Assembly (NCBI RefSeq): GCF_900129375.1 | Contig: NZ_FQVN01000008.1 | Span: 186,001-250,000, forward strand | Length of the DNA stretch: 64,000 nucleotides | Reading direction: 5' to 3' | Origin: Streptoalloteichus hindustanus | GTDB lineage: Bacteria; Actinomycetota; Actinomycetes; Mycobacteriales; Pseudonocardiaceae | Shown: positions 51,652 through 59,493 of the stretch, one piece after another | Numbering within the stretch: position 1 is the first letter of the stretch | How the letters are laid out: every line of letters begins with the position of its first letter | The notes under the pieces: model-generated | Database searches by the model: none | Told to the model about the DNA's origin: nothing | Seen by the model: the letters and a program-made list of their open reading frames with translations, nothing else | Program-made: the position numbers and the translations under genes

Positions 51652-53073
51652 TCAGTTGGTGGAGAGGCCGGTCAGCGCGACTCCCAGGTGGCGGAGGGCG
51701 ATGTCGCGCAGCGCGTCGCCTTCCAGGAGGCGTAGGCGGGGGTCGTGGGCCGCGTCGCGGTGGAGGGCGAGGGGGAACCAGGTGGTCGTGGCGAGCACCG
51801 CGTGATCCAGGGCGTGTTCGCCCATGGTGGTGCGGACTGGTTCGAGTGCGTGCGTCGGAGTCGGACCGCGGTCGCGCCGGACCGCCACCAGGCATCGCTC
51901 CCATCCGGTGTCCGTGGGCAGCTCGCCGGTCGCCGTCACCTGGACGGGGTCGGCGCCGCACGACGTCCAGCCCCGCAGGCCGGCGGCGACCCACAGGCGG
52001 CGGGCGAGCTGGGCGAAGCCCTCGGGGGAGAGCTGGCTGACGTCCGTGGCGGGCCCGCCGCCCTGGGGCGGCTCGGCGTGCGGTGGGAGATCCACGAGGG
52101 GGCGCACGGGTTCCGCGGGATCCGGGGAGACCACGCCACCCAGGGCGCGGAGCCAGCGAACCGGGTCGCCCACGACGATGCTGCGCTCGAAGTCAGCCTG
52201 CTCGGTGGCCACGCTCGCCAGGTGGACGCGACCGTCGCGGCCGGTCATCGCGTCGCGCCTGGTCAGCTCGCCGTTCACCGCGACGCTGGCGAGCACCCCG
52301 TCGTGGTCGGCCAGGAACAGCTCGCGGACGACCCGGAGCACGACGGCCGCGAGCAACTCCGCGTAGCGGGTGCGGAGGTCGGCTTCGGGCCGGGGCACCG
52401 CGGCGACCCCGCGTCGCCCCCGGTCCGGGCGGAACGCGGCCACCGGGGGGATCACCTCGGGTGGCGGCAGGGGCCACGACACGACCAGTCGGCGCGCCGC
52501 CGGCTGGTAGCGCATCGCCACGGCGGCGCTGGGGATGCCCACCGGCCAGGACGAGCAGCGCAGGAGGCGGGCGAAGTAGTTCCGCACCGCGTCGGGTTCG
52601 CCCGCTGCGACGCGTGCCGCGAGGCCGCGCAGCCCCGCGTGCTGTTCCCGGAGCTGGTCGCGGAGCACCCGGGTGCGCTCGCTGTGGGCGCGGCGGGCGG
52701 CGGCGAGGGCGAGCTGGCGTTGGTGTTCGGCGGCGATCTGGTCGGCCTGGGCGCGGGCCTGTTCGTGCTCGGCGGGGTGGGCGGGTGTCCGGCGGCGGGT
52801 GAGCCGTCGGAGGAGGCCGTGGTCGTGGGGTTCGGCGTGGTCTGACGGTGGTGTCGGCCCGGCCAGCGCTCCGGGGGCGAAGGGGTGCAGCTCGCCGGGG
52901 TGCAGGAGGAGATCCAGGCCGACGCCGGCGGGGTGGCGCATCGCCGCCCGCAGCAGCCCGGCCAGCTCCGCCTCCCGGGCGGCGACGCGCGCGGTCAGCC
53001 GGTCGGCGAGCGCCTGCCGCTCGGCCCAGCTCCGTCGTCGTCCGGTCCTGGCCGCCTCCGGGTCCGCGCTCAT
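51652..53073 (-). CDS. Mrr-like restriction-endonuclease-fold protein with degenerate active site
   Basis: A 473-residue protein. Residues 95-160 form a charged coiled coil (ARAQADQIAAEHQRQLALAA). A middle domain (YFARLLRCSSWPVGIP...RRLVVSWPLPP...VAAFRP, then VNGELTRRDAMTGRDGRVHL) matches the N-terminal domain that accompanies Mrr nucleases in actinobacteria. The final domain begins LSPEGFAQLARRLWVAAGL, the Mrr_cat opening, and ends HAVLATTTWFPLALHRDA and LEGDALRDIALRHLG. Where active members have DGGxD...QxKR, this has GADPVQV and LVAVRRDRG, so the catalytic Lys is gone. GTG/ATG choice: ATG 53073 with GGGAGG five bases upstream. Function: possibly a DNA-binding or inactive defence relative. 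Confidence 0.65.
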   Translation of the reverse strand: MSADPEAARTGRRRSWAERQALADRLTARVAAREAELAGLLRAAMRHPAGVGLDLLLHPGELHPFAPGALAGPTPPSDHAEPHDHGLLRRLTRRRTPAHPAEHEQARAQADQIAAEHQRQLALAAARRAHSERTRVLRDQLREQHAGLRGLAARVAAGEPDAVRNYFARLLRCSSWPVGIPSAAVAMRYQPAARRLVVSWPLPPPEVIPPVAAFRPDRGRRGVAAVPRPEADLRTRYAELLAAVVLRVVRELFLADHDGVLASVAVNGELTRRDAMTGRDGRVHLASVATEQADFERSIVVGDPVRWLRALGGVVSPDPAEPVRPLVDLPPHAEPPQGGGPATDVSQLSPEGFAQLARRLWVAAGLRGWTSCGADPVQVTATGELPTDTGWERCLVAVRRDRGPTPTHALEPVRTTMGEHALDHAVLATTTWFPLALHRDAAHDPRLRLLEGDALRDIALRHLGVALTGLSTN

Positions 53074-53191
53074 CGAGCCTCCCGCGCTCCATCGCACCGC
53101 GTGTGAAAGCTAGGGAGGCCGCGTGGCCGTGACGAGGGGGATCACCCGTCCGCTCACGGCTTTTCGCTCGACGAGACCTGCCGGGTCGGTG

Positions 53192-53635
53192 TCAGTGACC
53201 CGCCGGCGGGCGGACCTGGACGCCCTGCTCGCGCAGCAGCGCGGCGGTCACGCCCTCGCCGGGGACCGTGTGGCCCCGGAACTCCCCGTCGTAGATCGAC
53301 TCGCTGCCGCAGCTCGGGCTCCGGTCGTGCAGCACGGCGGTGTCGACGCCGTGTCGTCGCACGACCTCCAGGGCGTGGTGGGCGCCGGCGACGAACTCCG
53401 CCGTGACGTCCTCGCCCGCGTCGTCGAGCACCCGGGCCCGGCCGGCGAGGACGTCCGCGCCGGCGCCCCCGACGATCTCCGCGGGCCGCCGGGGCGTGTT
53501 CAGCCCACCCGCCATCTCCGGGCACACGGCCACCGCCTCGCCCCGCTCGACCGCGGCGCGCAACTCCGGCACGGTCTTCGCGCGGCCGTCGTAGCGGCAG
53601 GGGACACCGGCGAGGCAGGCGCTGACCAGAATCAC
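53192..53635 (-). CDS. DUF523-family protein
   Basis: A 147-residue protein with conserved cysteines: LVSACLAGVPCRYDGR at the start, CPEMAGGLNTPR (about 39), SPSCGSESIYDG (about 107) and a closing GHTVPGEGVTAALLREQG. This is the DUF523 pattern; members are small cysteine-rich proteins of unknown function, proposed metal or Fe-S binders. GTG 53635 is chosen because GGGAGG lies 8 bases upstream and homology starts there; a longer in-frame form overlaps the hrpB stop. It follows hrpB by 4 bases, so the two are probably co-transcribed. Confidence 0.9.
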   Translation of the reverse strand: MILVSACLAGVPCRYDGRAKTVPELRAAVERGEAVAVCPEMAGGLNTPRRPAEIVGGAGADVLAGRARVLDDAGEDVTAEFVAGAHHALEVVRRHGVDTAVLHDRSPSCGSESIYDGEFRGHTVPGEGVTAALLREQGVQVRPPAGH

Positions 53636-53639
53636 GACC

Positions 53640-56117
53640 TCATCCTCCCGGACGGGCGCGGCGGGCGGCGCCACGGTGGGCGGGCACCGTGCTCGGGTCC
53701 TCCGGCCACGCGTGCTTCGGGTAGCGGCCGCGCAGCTCGGACCGCACCTGCGGCCAGCCGGTCCGCCAGAACGAGGCCAGGTCGGCGGTGACCGCGACCG
53801 GCCGGCGCGCCGGGGAGAGCAGGTGCAGCAGCAGCGGGACCCGCCCGTCGGCGACGCGGGGCGTGGTGTCCCAGCCGAAGACCTCCTGCACCTTCACCGC
53901 CAGCACCGGTTGCTCCGCGTCGTAGTCGACGCGCACCCGGCTGCCCGAGGGGACCTCGATCCGCTCCGGCGCCAGCTCGTCCAGCCGGCTGGCCGCCGGC
54001 CAGGGCAGCAGCCGGCGCAGCGCGGAGCCGGCGTCGACCCGCTCCAGGTCGGCCCGGCGGCGGGCGGTCGCGAGCTCCGGCCCCAGCCAGCTCGCGATGG
54101 TGTCCGTCTCGGAGAGGAGCGCCGCGTCGTCCACCGCTGGCCACGGCGCGCCGAGCTGGCGGTGCAGGAAGGCCATGCGGTGCCGCAGGACGCGGGCCTC
54201 CTCGCTCCACCGGAGGAGGTCGAGCCCCTCGGCGCGCAGCCCGCGGATCAGGGCGTCGCGCACCGACGCCGGGTCGGGGTCCCGCAGCGGGCGGGCGACC
54301 AGGGTGATCGCGCCCAGCCGCTCGACGCGCCGGGCGACGACGTCCCCGTCCACCCAGTCCACTTCGTCCACAGTGGACAACAGGCTGGGCGCGGCGCGGC
54401 GGGCCAGTGCCTCGTCCGCGACCGCGGCGAGCCGCACCCGCCCGTGCGCCCGGCCCGGGTCGCGGTCGGCGACGGCCACCGCCAACCACTCCGCCTCGCC
54501 CAGGCCGGACCCGGGCGGCAGCTCCACGGCGGTCCCGCCGGCCATCAGGTACACGGCGGAGCCGGGCGCGCGGCGCCTGGCCAGCCGCTCCGGGTAGGCC
54601 AACGCCGCCACCAGCGCGGGGTCCTCGTGGCGGCGCGGTGTTCCGCCCACGAGCCGGGCGAGGCGCTCGGCCTCGCGCTCCCACCGGCGGGGCCGCTCGG
54701 CGCGCAGCGCGCGCACCGCCGCCGTGAGGTCGGTGCGGGTCGTGAGCGAGTCGTCGTCGAGCAGGGCGACCACCTCCGCCGCCGACCGCGGCCCCACCTC
54801 GGCCGCGCCGTCGACGAGCGCCCTGGCCAGCCGGGGGTGCAGGCCGAGCGCGGCCATCCGCCGTCCTCGGTCGGTGGCCGCGCCCGAGCCGTCCAACGCC
54901 CCGAGGGCGCGCAGCACCTCGCGCCCCGCCGCCAGCGCGCCCGCCGGCGGGGCGTCCCACCAGGCCAGGCCCTCGCCGTCCGGGGTGCCCCAGCAGGCCA
55001 GCTCCAGCGCCAGGCGGGTCAGGTCGGCGGTGCGGATCTCCGGCTCGGGGTAGCGCGGCAACGTCGCGTGCTCGTGTTCCGGCCAGCACCGGTAGGCGTG
55101 CCCCGGCGCCTCGCGGCCGGCGCGCCCCGCCCGCTGCTCGGCCACCGCGGCGGACACCCGCACCGTCGCGAGTCCGGCGAGGCCGCGGCGGTGGTCGACG
55201 CGGGGGACTCGGGCGAGGCCGGAGTCGACCACGGCACGCACCCCCGGCACGGTCAGGCTCGACTCGGCGACGGCGGTGGAGAGCACGACCCGGCGCCGAG
55301 GACCGGGGCGGAGCGCCGCGTCCTGGGCGGTGGTGGGCAGACGGCCGTGCAGCGGAAGCACGTCAACCCCGTCCAGGCCCGCCAGCCGCTCGGCCACGCG
55401 GCGGATCTCCGCGGCCCCCGGCAGGAACACCAGGACGTCGCCGTCCACTTCGGACAGAGCGGCGCGGACGGCGCGGGCCACGCACGCCTCCACCCGCTCG
55501 CCCCGCGCAGGCGGAATGTGACTGACCGCGACCGGGTGGGCGCGACCGTGCACGACCAGCGTGGGCGCCGGCGTGCTCTCCTGCGTGGAGCCGTCGGGTT
55601 CGCCCAGCAGCGCCGCCAGCCGGTCGGCGGCCACCGTGGCCGACGTCGCGAGGACGCGGAGGTCGGGGCGCAGCCCGGCGCGGGCGTCGAGCAGCAGCGC
55701 GAGTAGCAGGTCGGCGTCGAGGTGGCGCTCGTGGCACTCGTCGAGCACGACGACGTCGACCCCGGACAGCTCCGGGTCGGCCTGCAACCGCCGCACCAGC
55801 AGCCCCGAGGTGACGACCTCCACCCGCGTGTCCGGGGAGACCCGCCGCTCGCCGCGCACGGAGTAGCCCACGTCGCGGCCGACCGGCTGGTCCAGCAGAT
55901 CAGCCATCCGGGTGGCGGCGGCGCGGGTGGCCAGCCGGCGCGGCTCGGCGACGACGACCCGTCCGGGTGTCGCCGCGGCCAGGGCGAGGGGCACGAGGGT
56001 GGTCTTGCCGGTGCCGGGCGGCGCGACGAGCACCGCCGTGCCAGAGTCGGTGAGCGTGGCGCTCACGTGGTCGAGGACGGCGCGGACCGGCAGGTCGGGG
56101 AGCGGGGGCAGGCGCAT
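53640..56117 (-). CDS. hrpB: ATP-dependent helicase HrpB
   Basis: An 825-residue DEAH-like helicase. Walker A GTGKT (35-39), DECHERH (about 131) and SATVA form the first motor half; GRAGREAPGHAYR (motif VI, about 330) the second, followed by the winged-helix/HA2 region and the long HrpB-specific C-terminal domain ending RGRYPKHAWPEDPSTV, a conserved HrpB end. Family members are RNA-helicase-like of uncertain role in bacteria. ATG 56117 is close to the family's usual start (LPPLPDLPVRAVL). It leads a short operon with DUF523 and diverges from the MFS exporter. Confidence 0.94.
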   Translation of the reverse strand: MRLPPLPDLPVRAVLDHVSATLTDSGTAVLVAPPGTGKTTLVPLALAAATPGRVVVAEPRRLATRAAATRMADLLDQPVGRDVGYSVRGERRVSPDTRVEVVTSGLLVRRLQADPELSGVDVVVLDECHERHLDADLLLALLLDARAGLRPDLRVLATSATVAADRLAALLGEPDGSTQESTPAPTLVVHGRAHPVAVSHIPPARGERVEACVARAVRAALSEVDGDVLVFLPGAAEIRRVAERLAGLDGVDVLPLHGRLPTTAQDAALRPGPRRRVVLSTAVAESSLTVPGVRAVVDSGLARVPRVDHRRGLAGLATVRVSAAVAEQRAGRAGREAPGHAYRCWPEHEHATLPRYPEPEIRTADLTRLALELACWGTPDGEGLAWWDAPPAGALAAGREVLRALGALDGSGAATDRGRRMAALGLHPRLARALVDGAAEVGPRSAAEVVALLDDDSLTTRTDLTAAVRALRAERPRRWEREAERLARLVGGTPRRHEDPALVAALAYPERLARRRAPGSAVYLMAGGTAVELPPGSGLGEAEWLAVAVADRDPGRAHGRVRLAAVADEALARRAAPSLLSTVDEVDWVDGDVVARRVERLGAITLVARPLRDPDPASVRDALIRGLRAEGLDLLRWSEEARVLRHRMAFLHRQLGAPWPAVDDAALLSETDTIASWLGPELATARRRADLERVDAGSALRRLLPWPAASRLDELAPERIEVPSGSRVRVDYDAEQPVLAVKVQEVFGWDTTPRVADGRVPLLLHLLSPARRPVAVTADLASFWRTGWPQVRSELRGRYPKHAWPEDPSTVPAHRGAARRARPGG

Positions 56118-56176
56118 CGCCGGTCAGTCTGCCGGGTCGGGGCGACGGCCCCGACAACCAGCTTGCGATCCCCCTT

Positions 56177-56197
56177 ATTCTTAGCGTGGCTAAGAAT
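56177..56197. promoter_or_regulatory. 21-bp palindrome over the MFS promoter, likely operator
   Basis: ATTCTTAGC-GTG-GCTAAGAAT has perfect 9-bp arms and is AT-rich in a GC-rich setting. It overlaps a -10-like TATTCT (56176-56181), so a bound regulator would block initiation of the exporter. Confidence 0.65.
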
Positions 56198-56215
56198 TGG
56201 ACGGGGAGGCGACTG

Positions 56216-57553
56216 GTGACAGCGGCGACCGGGGCGCAGCCCCCCAGCACGGTGCCGACGTCCCGGCAACGGCTCCCCTACGAGGTGTGGGTGCTCGTCG
56301 CCGCCGGCTTCGTGATCGCCATCGGCTTCGGGGTCGTCGCGCCCGCCCTGCCCACCTTCGCCGCGAGCTTCGACGTCGGCGTCACCGCCGCGTCGGTCAT
56401 CGTCAGCGTGTTCGCCGGCATGCGGCTGCTCTTCGCCCCGGTCAGCGGCCGGCTGGTGGCGTTCTTCGGCGAGCGCCCCATCTACATCGTCGGGCTGCTC
56501 ATCGTCGCGGTCGCCACCGGCGTGTGCGCGTTCGCCCAGAGCTACTGGCAGCTCCTGCTCTTCCGCTCGCTGGCCGGCACCGGCTCCACCATGTTCACCG
56601 TCTCGGCGGTCGCGCTGCTGATCAGGGTGACCCCGCCCGCGCTGCGGGGCCGCGCCTCCGGCCTGTGGTCCACCGGCTTCCTCCTCGGCAACATCGCCGG
56701 CCCGCTGGTCGGCAGCGGCCTCGTCGAGGTCTCGCTGCGCACGCCGTTCCTCGTCTACGGGGCCACGCTGGTCCTCGCCGCCGCCCTGGCGTGGCTGCTG
56801 CTGCGCCGTTCCCGGCTCGCGGCCCCGGAGCGCGGCGACGGGCAGCCCGCCGTCACCGTGCGGAGCGCGCTGCGGCACCCGACCTACCGCGCCACGCTCG
56901 CCTCGAACTTCGCCTTCGGCTGGACGGTCTTCGGCGTGCGGGTCTCGTTGGTCCCGCTGTTCGTGGCCGCGGTCCTGCACCGCAGCGAGGGCCTGGCCGG
57001 GATCTCGCTGTCCGTCTTCGCCGTCGGCAACGCGTCGCTGCTGATCCTGTCCGGCCGGCTCGCCGACGCCCGGGGCCGCAGGCCGGTGGTGCTGGCCGGC
57101 CTGGCCGTCTCCGCCCTCGGCACGACCGCGCTCGGGTTCACCCACGAGCTGTGGACGTTCCTGGCGGCGTCGCTGGTCGCCGGCCTGGGCGCCGGGCTGG
57201 TCAGCCCGCCGCAGAGCGCGGCGGTCGCCGACATCGTCGGCGCGCGGGGCCGGGGCGGCCCGGTGCTCGCCGGGTTCCAGATGGCCGCCGACGTCGGCGC
57301 CATCCTCGGCCCGCTGGCCGCCGGTCTGATCGCCGACTCCCTGTCCTACCCGGCGGCCTTCGCCCTGACCGGCGCCATGTCGCTGCTCGCGATGCTGTTC
57401 TGGTGGCGGGCGCCGGAGACCCTGCCCTCCGCCGGCGGGGCGACCGAGCACGCCGCCGAGGACGCCTCTCCGGAGTGCGGCCGGCTGGATGAGGGGCCCG
57501 AGGTCCCCACGGGCGAGTCGCCCGGGGCCAACTCGCGGCTGACTGGTCGCTGA
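56216..57553 (+). CDS. MFS-family drug exporter-like protein
   Basis: A 445-residue MFS protein with 12 TM helices, beginning TM1 at VWVLVAAGFVIAIGFGVVAPALPTF, the loop-2 motif SGRLVAFFGERP (motif A-like), motif C-like GFLLGNIAGPLVG in TM5, and SGRLADARGRRPV at the second half. This fits a drug/H+ antiporter. GTG 56216 is chosen because GGGGAGG lies 6 bases upstream; a GTG 30 bases earlier sits inside the palindrome and lacks a site. No regulator gene is next to it, so the palindrome is likely bound by a regulator encoded elsewhere. Confidence 0.85.
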   Translation: MTAATGAQPPSTVPTSRQRLPYEVWVLVAAGFVIAIGFGVVAPALPTFAASFDVGVTAASVIVSVFAGMRLLFAPVSGRLVAFFGERPIYIVGLLIVAVATGVCAFAQSYWQLLLFRSLAGTGSTMFTVSAVALLIRVTPPALRGRASGLWSTGFLLGNIAGPLVGSGLVEVSLRTPFLVYGATLVLAAALAWLLLRRSRLAAPERGDGQPAVTVRSALRHPTYRATLASNFAFGWTVFGVRVSLVPLFVAAVLHRSEGLAGISLSVFAVGNASLLILSGRLADARGRRPVVLAGLAVSALGTTALGFTHELWTFLAASLVAGLGAGLVSPPQSAAVADIVGARGRGGPVLAGFQMAADVGAILGPLAAGLIADSLSYPAAFALTGAMSLLAMLFWWRAPETLPSAGGATEHAAEDASPECGRLDEGPEVPTGESPGANSRLTGR

Positions 57554-57605
57554 TCGTCCTACTATCGTCACTCCCTGTCATCATTCGAGGTGGGGGGAAC
57601 GTGCG

Positions 57606-58361
57606 ATGTGGACGGAGTTGTCGCCGGCGGAGTTCAACGCCCTGTGGCGGCGGCTGGACCTCGGCGCGAAGCCGTTGGAGCTGAACGTCCAGGAGGTCGG
57701 GCGGACCGCCGACGAGGCCAGGAGCGCCTACCGCGACGCCTGGGGCCGGTTGGGCGAGCGCGGGCTCGTCACCGGGGACGACGTCGACGGCGGGCTCACG
57801 GACGCGTTGGTCACCCTGGCCAAGCCGACCGCCGCGGTGGACCTGCGGTGGGCCGTGGGCCCCGAGCAGGAGCTCCGCGGCCTGGCCACCGCCCGGGGGG
57901 AGTGGGCGGCGGTGGGCGCGTTGTCGGGCGGTCGGGTCTGGGTGGACAGCGTGCGCTCCGGCGCGTTCGTCCCCGCGCTGGTCGGGTTGATGGGCCCGAC
58001 GCCCGCCGGCCCCGGCCGGACCGTGAGCGTCGCGGCGCCGGTGCTGGACGAGGCGGCCGCGGCGGCGGGGCCGTCCGGTCAGGGGTTCGAGTCGGCGTTG
58101 GTCTCGGCCGGTGTGCGGGGCAACGACGCGCGCACGTTGATGACGGTCATCGGCGCACAACGGCTGCGTGCCGGGCAACTCGGCGCGGCGTTGTGGGACC
58201 GCCTCGGCCGTCGACGGCGTGCACCCGGAGTGGTGAACGTGTTCGACACTGCTCAGGGACGTTATGCGATGTACGAACGCGCTGGGTATGTCACCGTCGC
58301 GGCCGCCGACGAACGGCGCATCACTGAACTGGTGCAGGAGCTGCTCCGCACGGTGGAATAA
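57606..58361 (+). CDS. EspG-family ESX secretion chaperone
   Basis: A 251-residue protein of the EspG family: LSPAEFNALWRRLDLGAKPLELNV at the start (EspG beta/helix core), WAVGPEQELRGLATARG in the middle and the terminal YVTVAAADERRITELVQELL, where the C-terminal helices bind PPE-type clients. EspG proteins chaperone PE-PPE substrates of type VII secretion. ATG 57606 has GGTGGGGGGA upstream and a TACTAT box (57560-57565) about 40 bases earlier. It begins a four-gene set with a small helical protein, a DUF3558 lipoprotein and a PPE-like protein; no secretion ATPase is nearby. Confidence 0.85.
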   Translation: MWTELSPAEFNALWRRLDLGAKPLELNVQEVGRTADEARSAYRDAWGRLGERGLVTGDDVDGGLTDALVTLAKPTAAVDLRWAVGPEQELRGLATARGEWAAVGALSGGRVWVDSVRSGAFVPALVGLMGPTPAGPGRTVSVAAPVLDEAAAAAGPSGQGFESALVSAGVRGNDARTLMTVIGAQRLRAGQLGAALWDRLGRRRRAPGVVNVFDTAQGRYAMYERAGYVTVAAADERRITELVQELLRTVE

Positions 58362-58437
58362 CACCCGTTTCGCACCCGAGTGATCCAACTCACGCCAGAC
58401 TCGGCACACCACCACTTCTGAGCGAAGAGGGGGGAAC

Positions 58438-58830
58438 GTGAGCGAGTTTCTGAGCTTCACCGTACCCGGCATCGCCGCCGGGGCGCCGGCGGTGGGCGAC
58501 GCCGCCGGCTCCGCGTGTGCGCCGCCCCGGCCGTCCGCCGGCGGCTTCACCATCCGCAAGGACCAGGCTCCGGCGCTGAAAGCCAAGTTCGAGGAAGCCA
58601 TCGCCAAGCTGACTTACGGCAGGCGACAAGTCAGCAACATGGAGCGTCTCGATCCACTGGTGAACGAGGACGCGAGTGTCCGTTTCGCGGACAAGTTGAA
58701 CGAGGCGGCTCTGGGAGAAAGCGGCTCCGCTCTTCGGGCGATCGACACTGCGATCATCGCGTACAACAGTGTGGTGGAGCAGATTGACAAGGCAATCGGG
58801 ACCTATCGGCAGGCTGACGACGCTTTCTGA
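58438..58830 (+). CDS. Small helical protein of the EspG-PPE module
   Basis: A 130-residue protein with no signal peptide. A Pro/Gly/Ala-rich head (1-38) precedes a helical hairpin (ALKAKFEEAIAKLTYGRRQVSN and SALRAIDTAIIAYNSVVEQIDKAI) that ends YRQADDAF. The helix-turn-helix length and the Y-x-x-x-D end resemble PE/WXG100-type ESX substrates, but the WXG motif is missing. GTG 58438 has GAGGGGGGA upstream. It lies between EspG and the DUF3558 lipoprotein, so it may be the PE-like partner of the PPE-type protein; family membership is not certain. Confidence 0.7.
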   Translation: MSEFLSFTVPGIAAGAPAVGDAAGSACAPPRPSAGGFTIRKDQAPALKAKFEEAIAKLTYGRRQVSNMERLDPLVNEDASVRFADKLNEAALGESGSALRAIDTAIIAYNSVVEQIDKAIGTYRQADDAF

Positions 58831-58847
58831 GGACTGTGAGAGAACAC

Positions 58848-59471
58848 ATGACGTGGCGGCGGGGAAGTCGACTTGTCGGGTTGATGGCATGTGCGTGGGC
58901 GCTCGCGGCGTGCGGGGTCTCCGCCACCGGGGTCCCGAGAGCGGTGACAAGCGCACCCACGACCAGCGCGGCCGGGGGGGACGGTTCGTCGACGACCAAT
59001 GCGCCCTCCAGCGGAGGGGGAAAACTCGCGCCGCGAGTCGCCCAGCCGAAGAACCTTCGCGGGCTGGACCCGTGCGAGCAGCTGCTCACGCCGCAGCAAC
59101 GCGCGGAACTCACCTTCACGAAGGCGGGCGAGAAACTGCCGCCGAGTCACGGGATGGAAGGCTGTCAGCTGTTCAGCAGCGATCTCGGCATCATTTTCAC
59201 GGTGAACGCAAACCGTGATGGGCTGGAGGAGGCTTACCGGAACCGGAAGCGGATAACCGGTTTCCGGGAGGTTCAGGTCGACGGCTACCCGGGAATTCGT
59301 TCGGCGCCGAGTGAGTTGAGCTGTCGCCTTCTGCTGGGCGTCGCGGACGACCAGGACCTCGCCATCGACTTCACCCGGGTGGGAAGCAGGAAGCCGGAGC
59401 ACCGGGACCCGTGCGCGTTCACGGAGACGATCGCGCGGATGGTGTTGCCGAACCTGCCAGAGGGACGCTGA
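58848..59471 (+). CDS. DUF3558-family lipoprotein
   Basis: A 207-residue lipoprotein: signal with lipobox LAACG (about 18-22), a Ser/Thr/Gly tether, and a C-terminal domain with three or four cysteines (DPCEQLL, MEGCQLF, LSCRLLL, RDPCAF), the DUF3558 pattern seen next to ESX genes in Pseudonocardiales. It is presumably held on the outer membrane face. ATG 58848 is used since a GAGAGA site lies before it; a GTG 12 bases upstream is an alternative. It starts 17 bases after the small helical protein. Confidence 0.85.
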   Translation: MTWRRGSRLVGLMACAWALAACGVSATGVPRAVTSAPTTSAAGGDGSSTTNAPSSGGGKLAPRVAQPKNLRGLDPCEQLLTPQQRAELTFTKAGEKLPPSHGMEGCQLFSSDLGIIFTVNANRDGLEEAYRNRKRITGFREVQVDGYPGIRSAPSELSCRLLLGVADDQDLAIDFTRVGSRKPEHRDPCAFTETIARMVLPNLPEGR

Positions 59472-59493
59472 GCTGGGTGAGGGGGGAGTGCTC

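Noticed and set aside
49931..53200. An integrative element inserted at the tmRNA 3' end
   Set aside because: tmRNA is a common attachment site, but I find no integrase and no second copy of the tmRNA 3' end downstream within the visible region. The tract may still be accessory.
56186..56215. GTG 56186 as start of the MFS gene
   Set aside because: It lies inside the palindrome and just after the -10, without a ribosome site; GTG 56216 has GGGGAGG at 6 bases.
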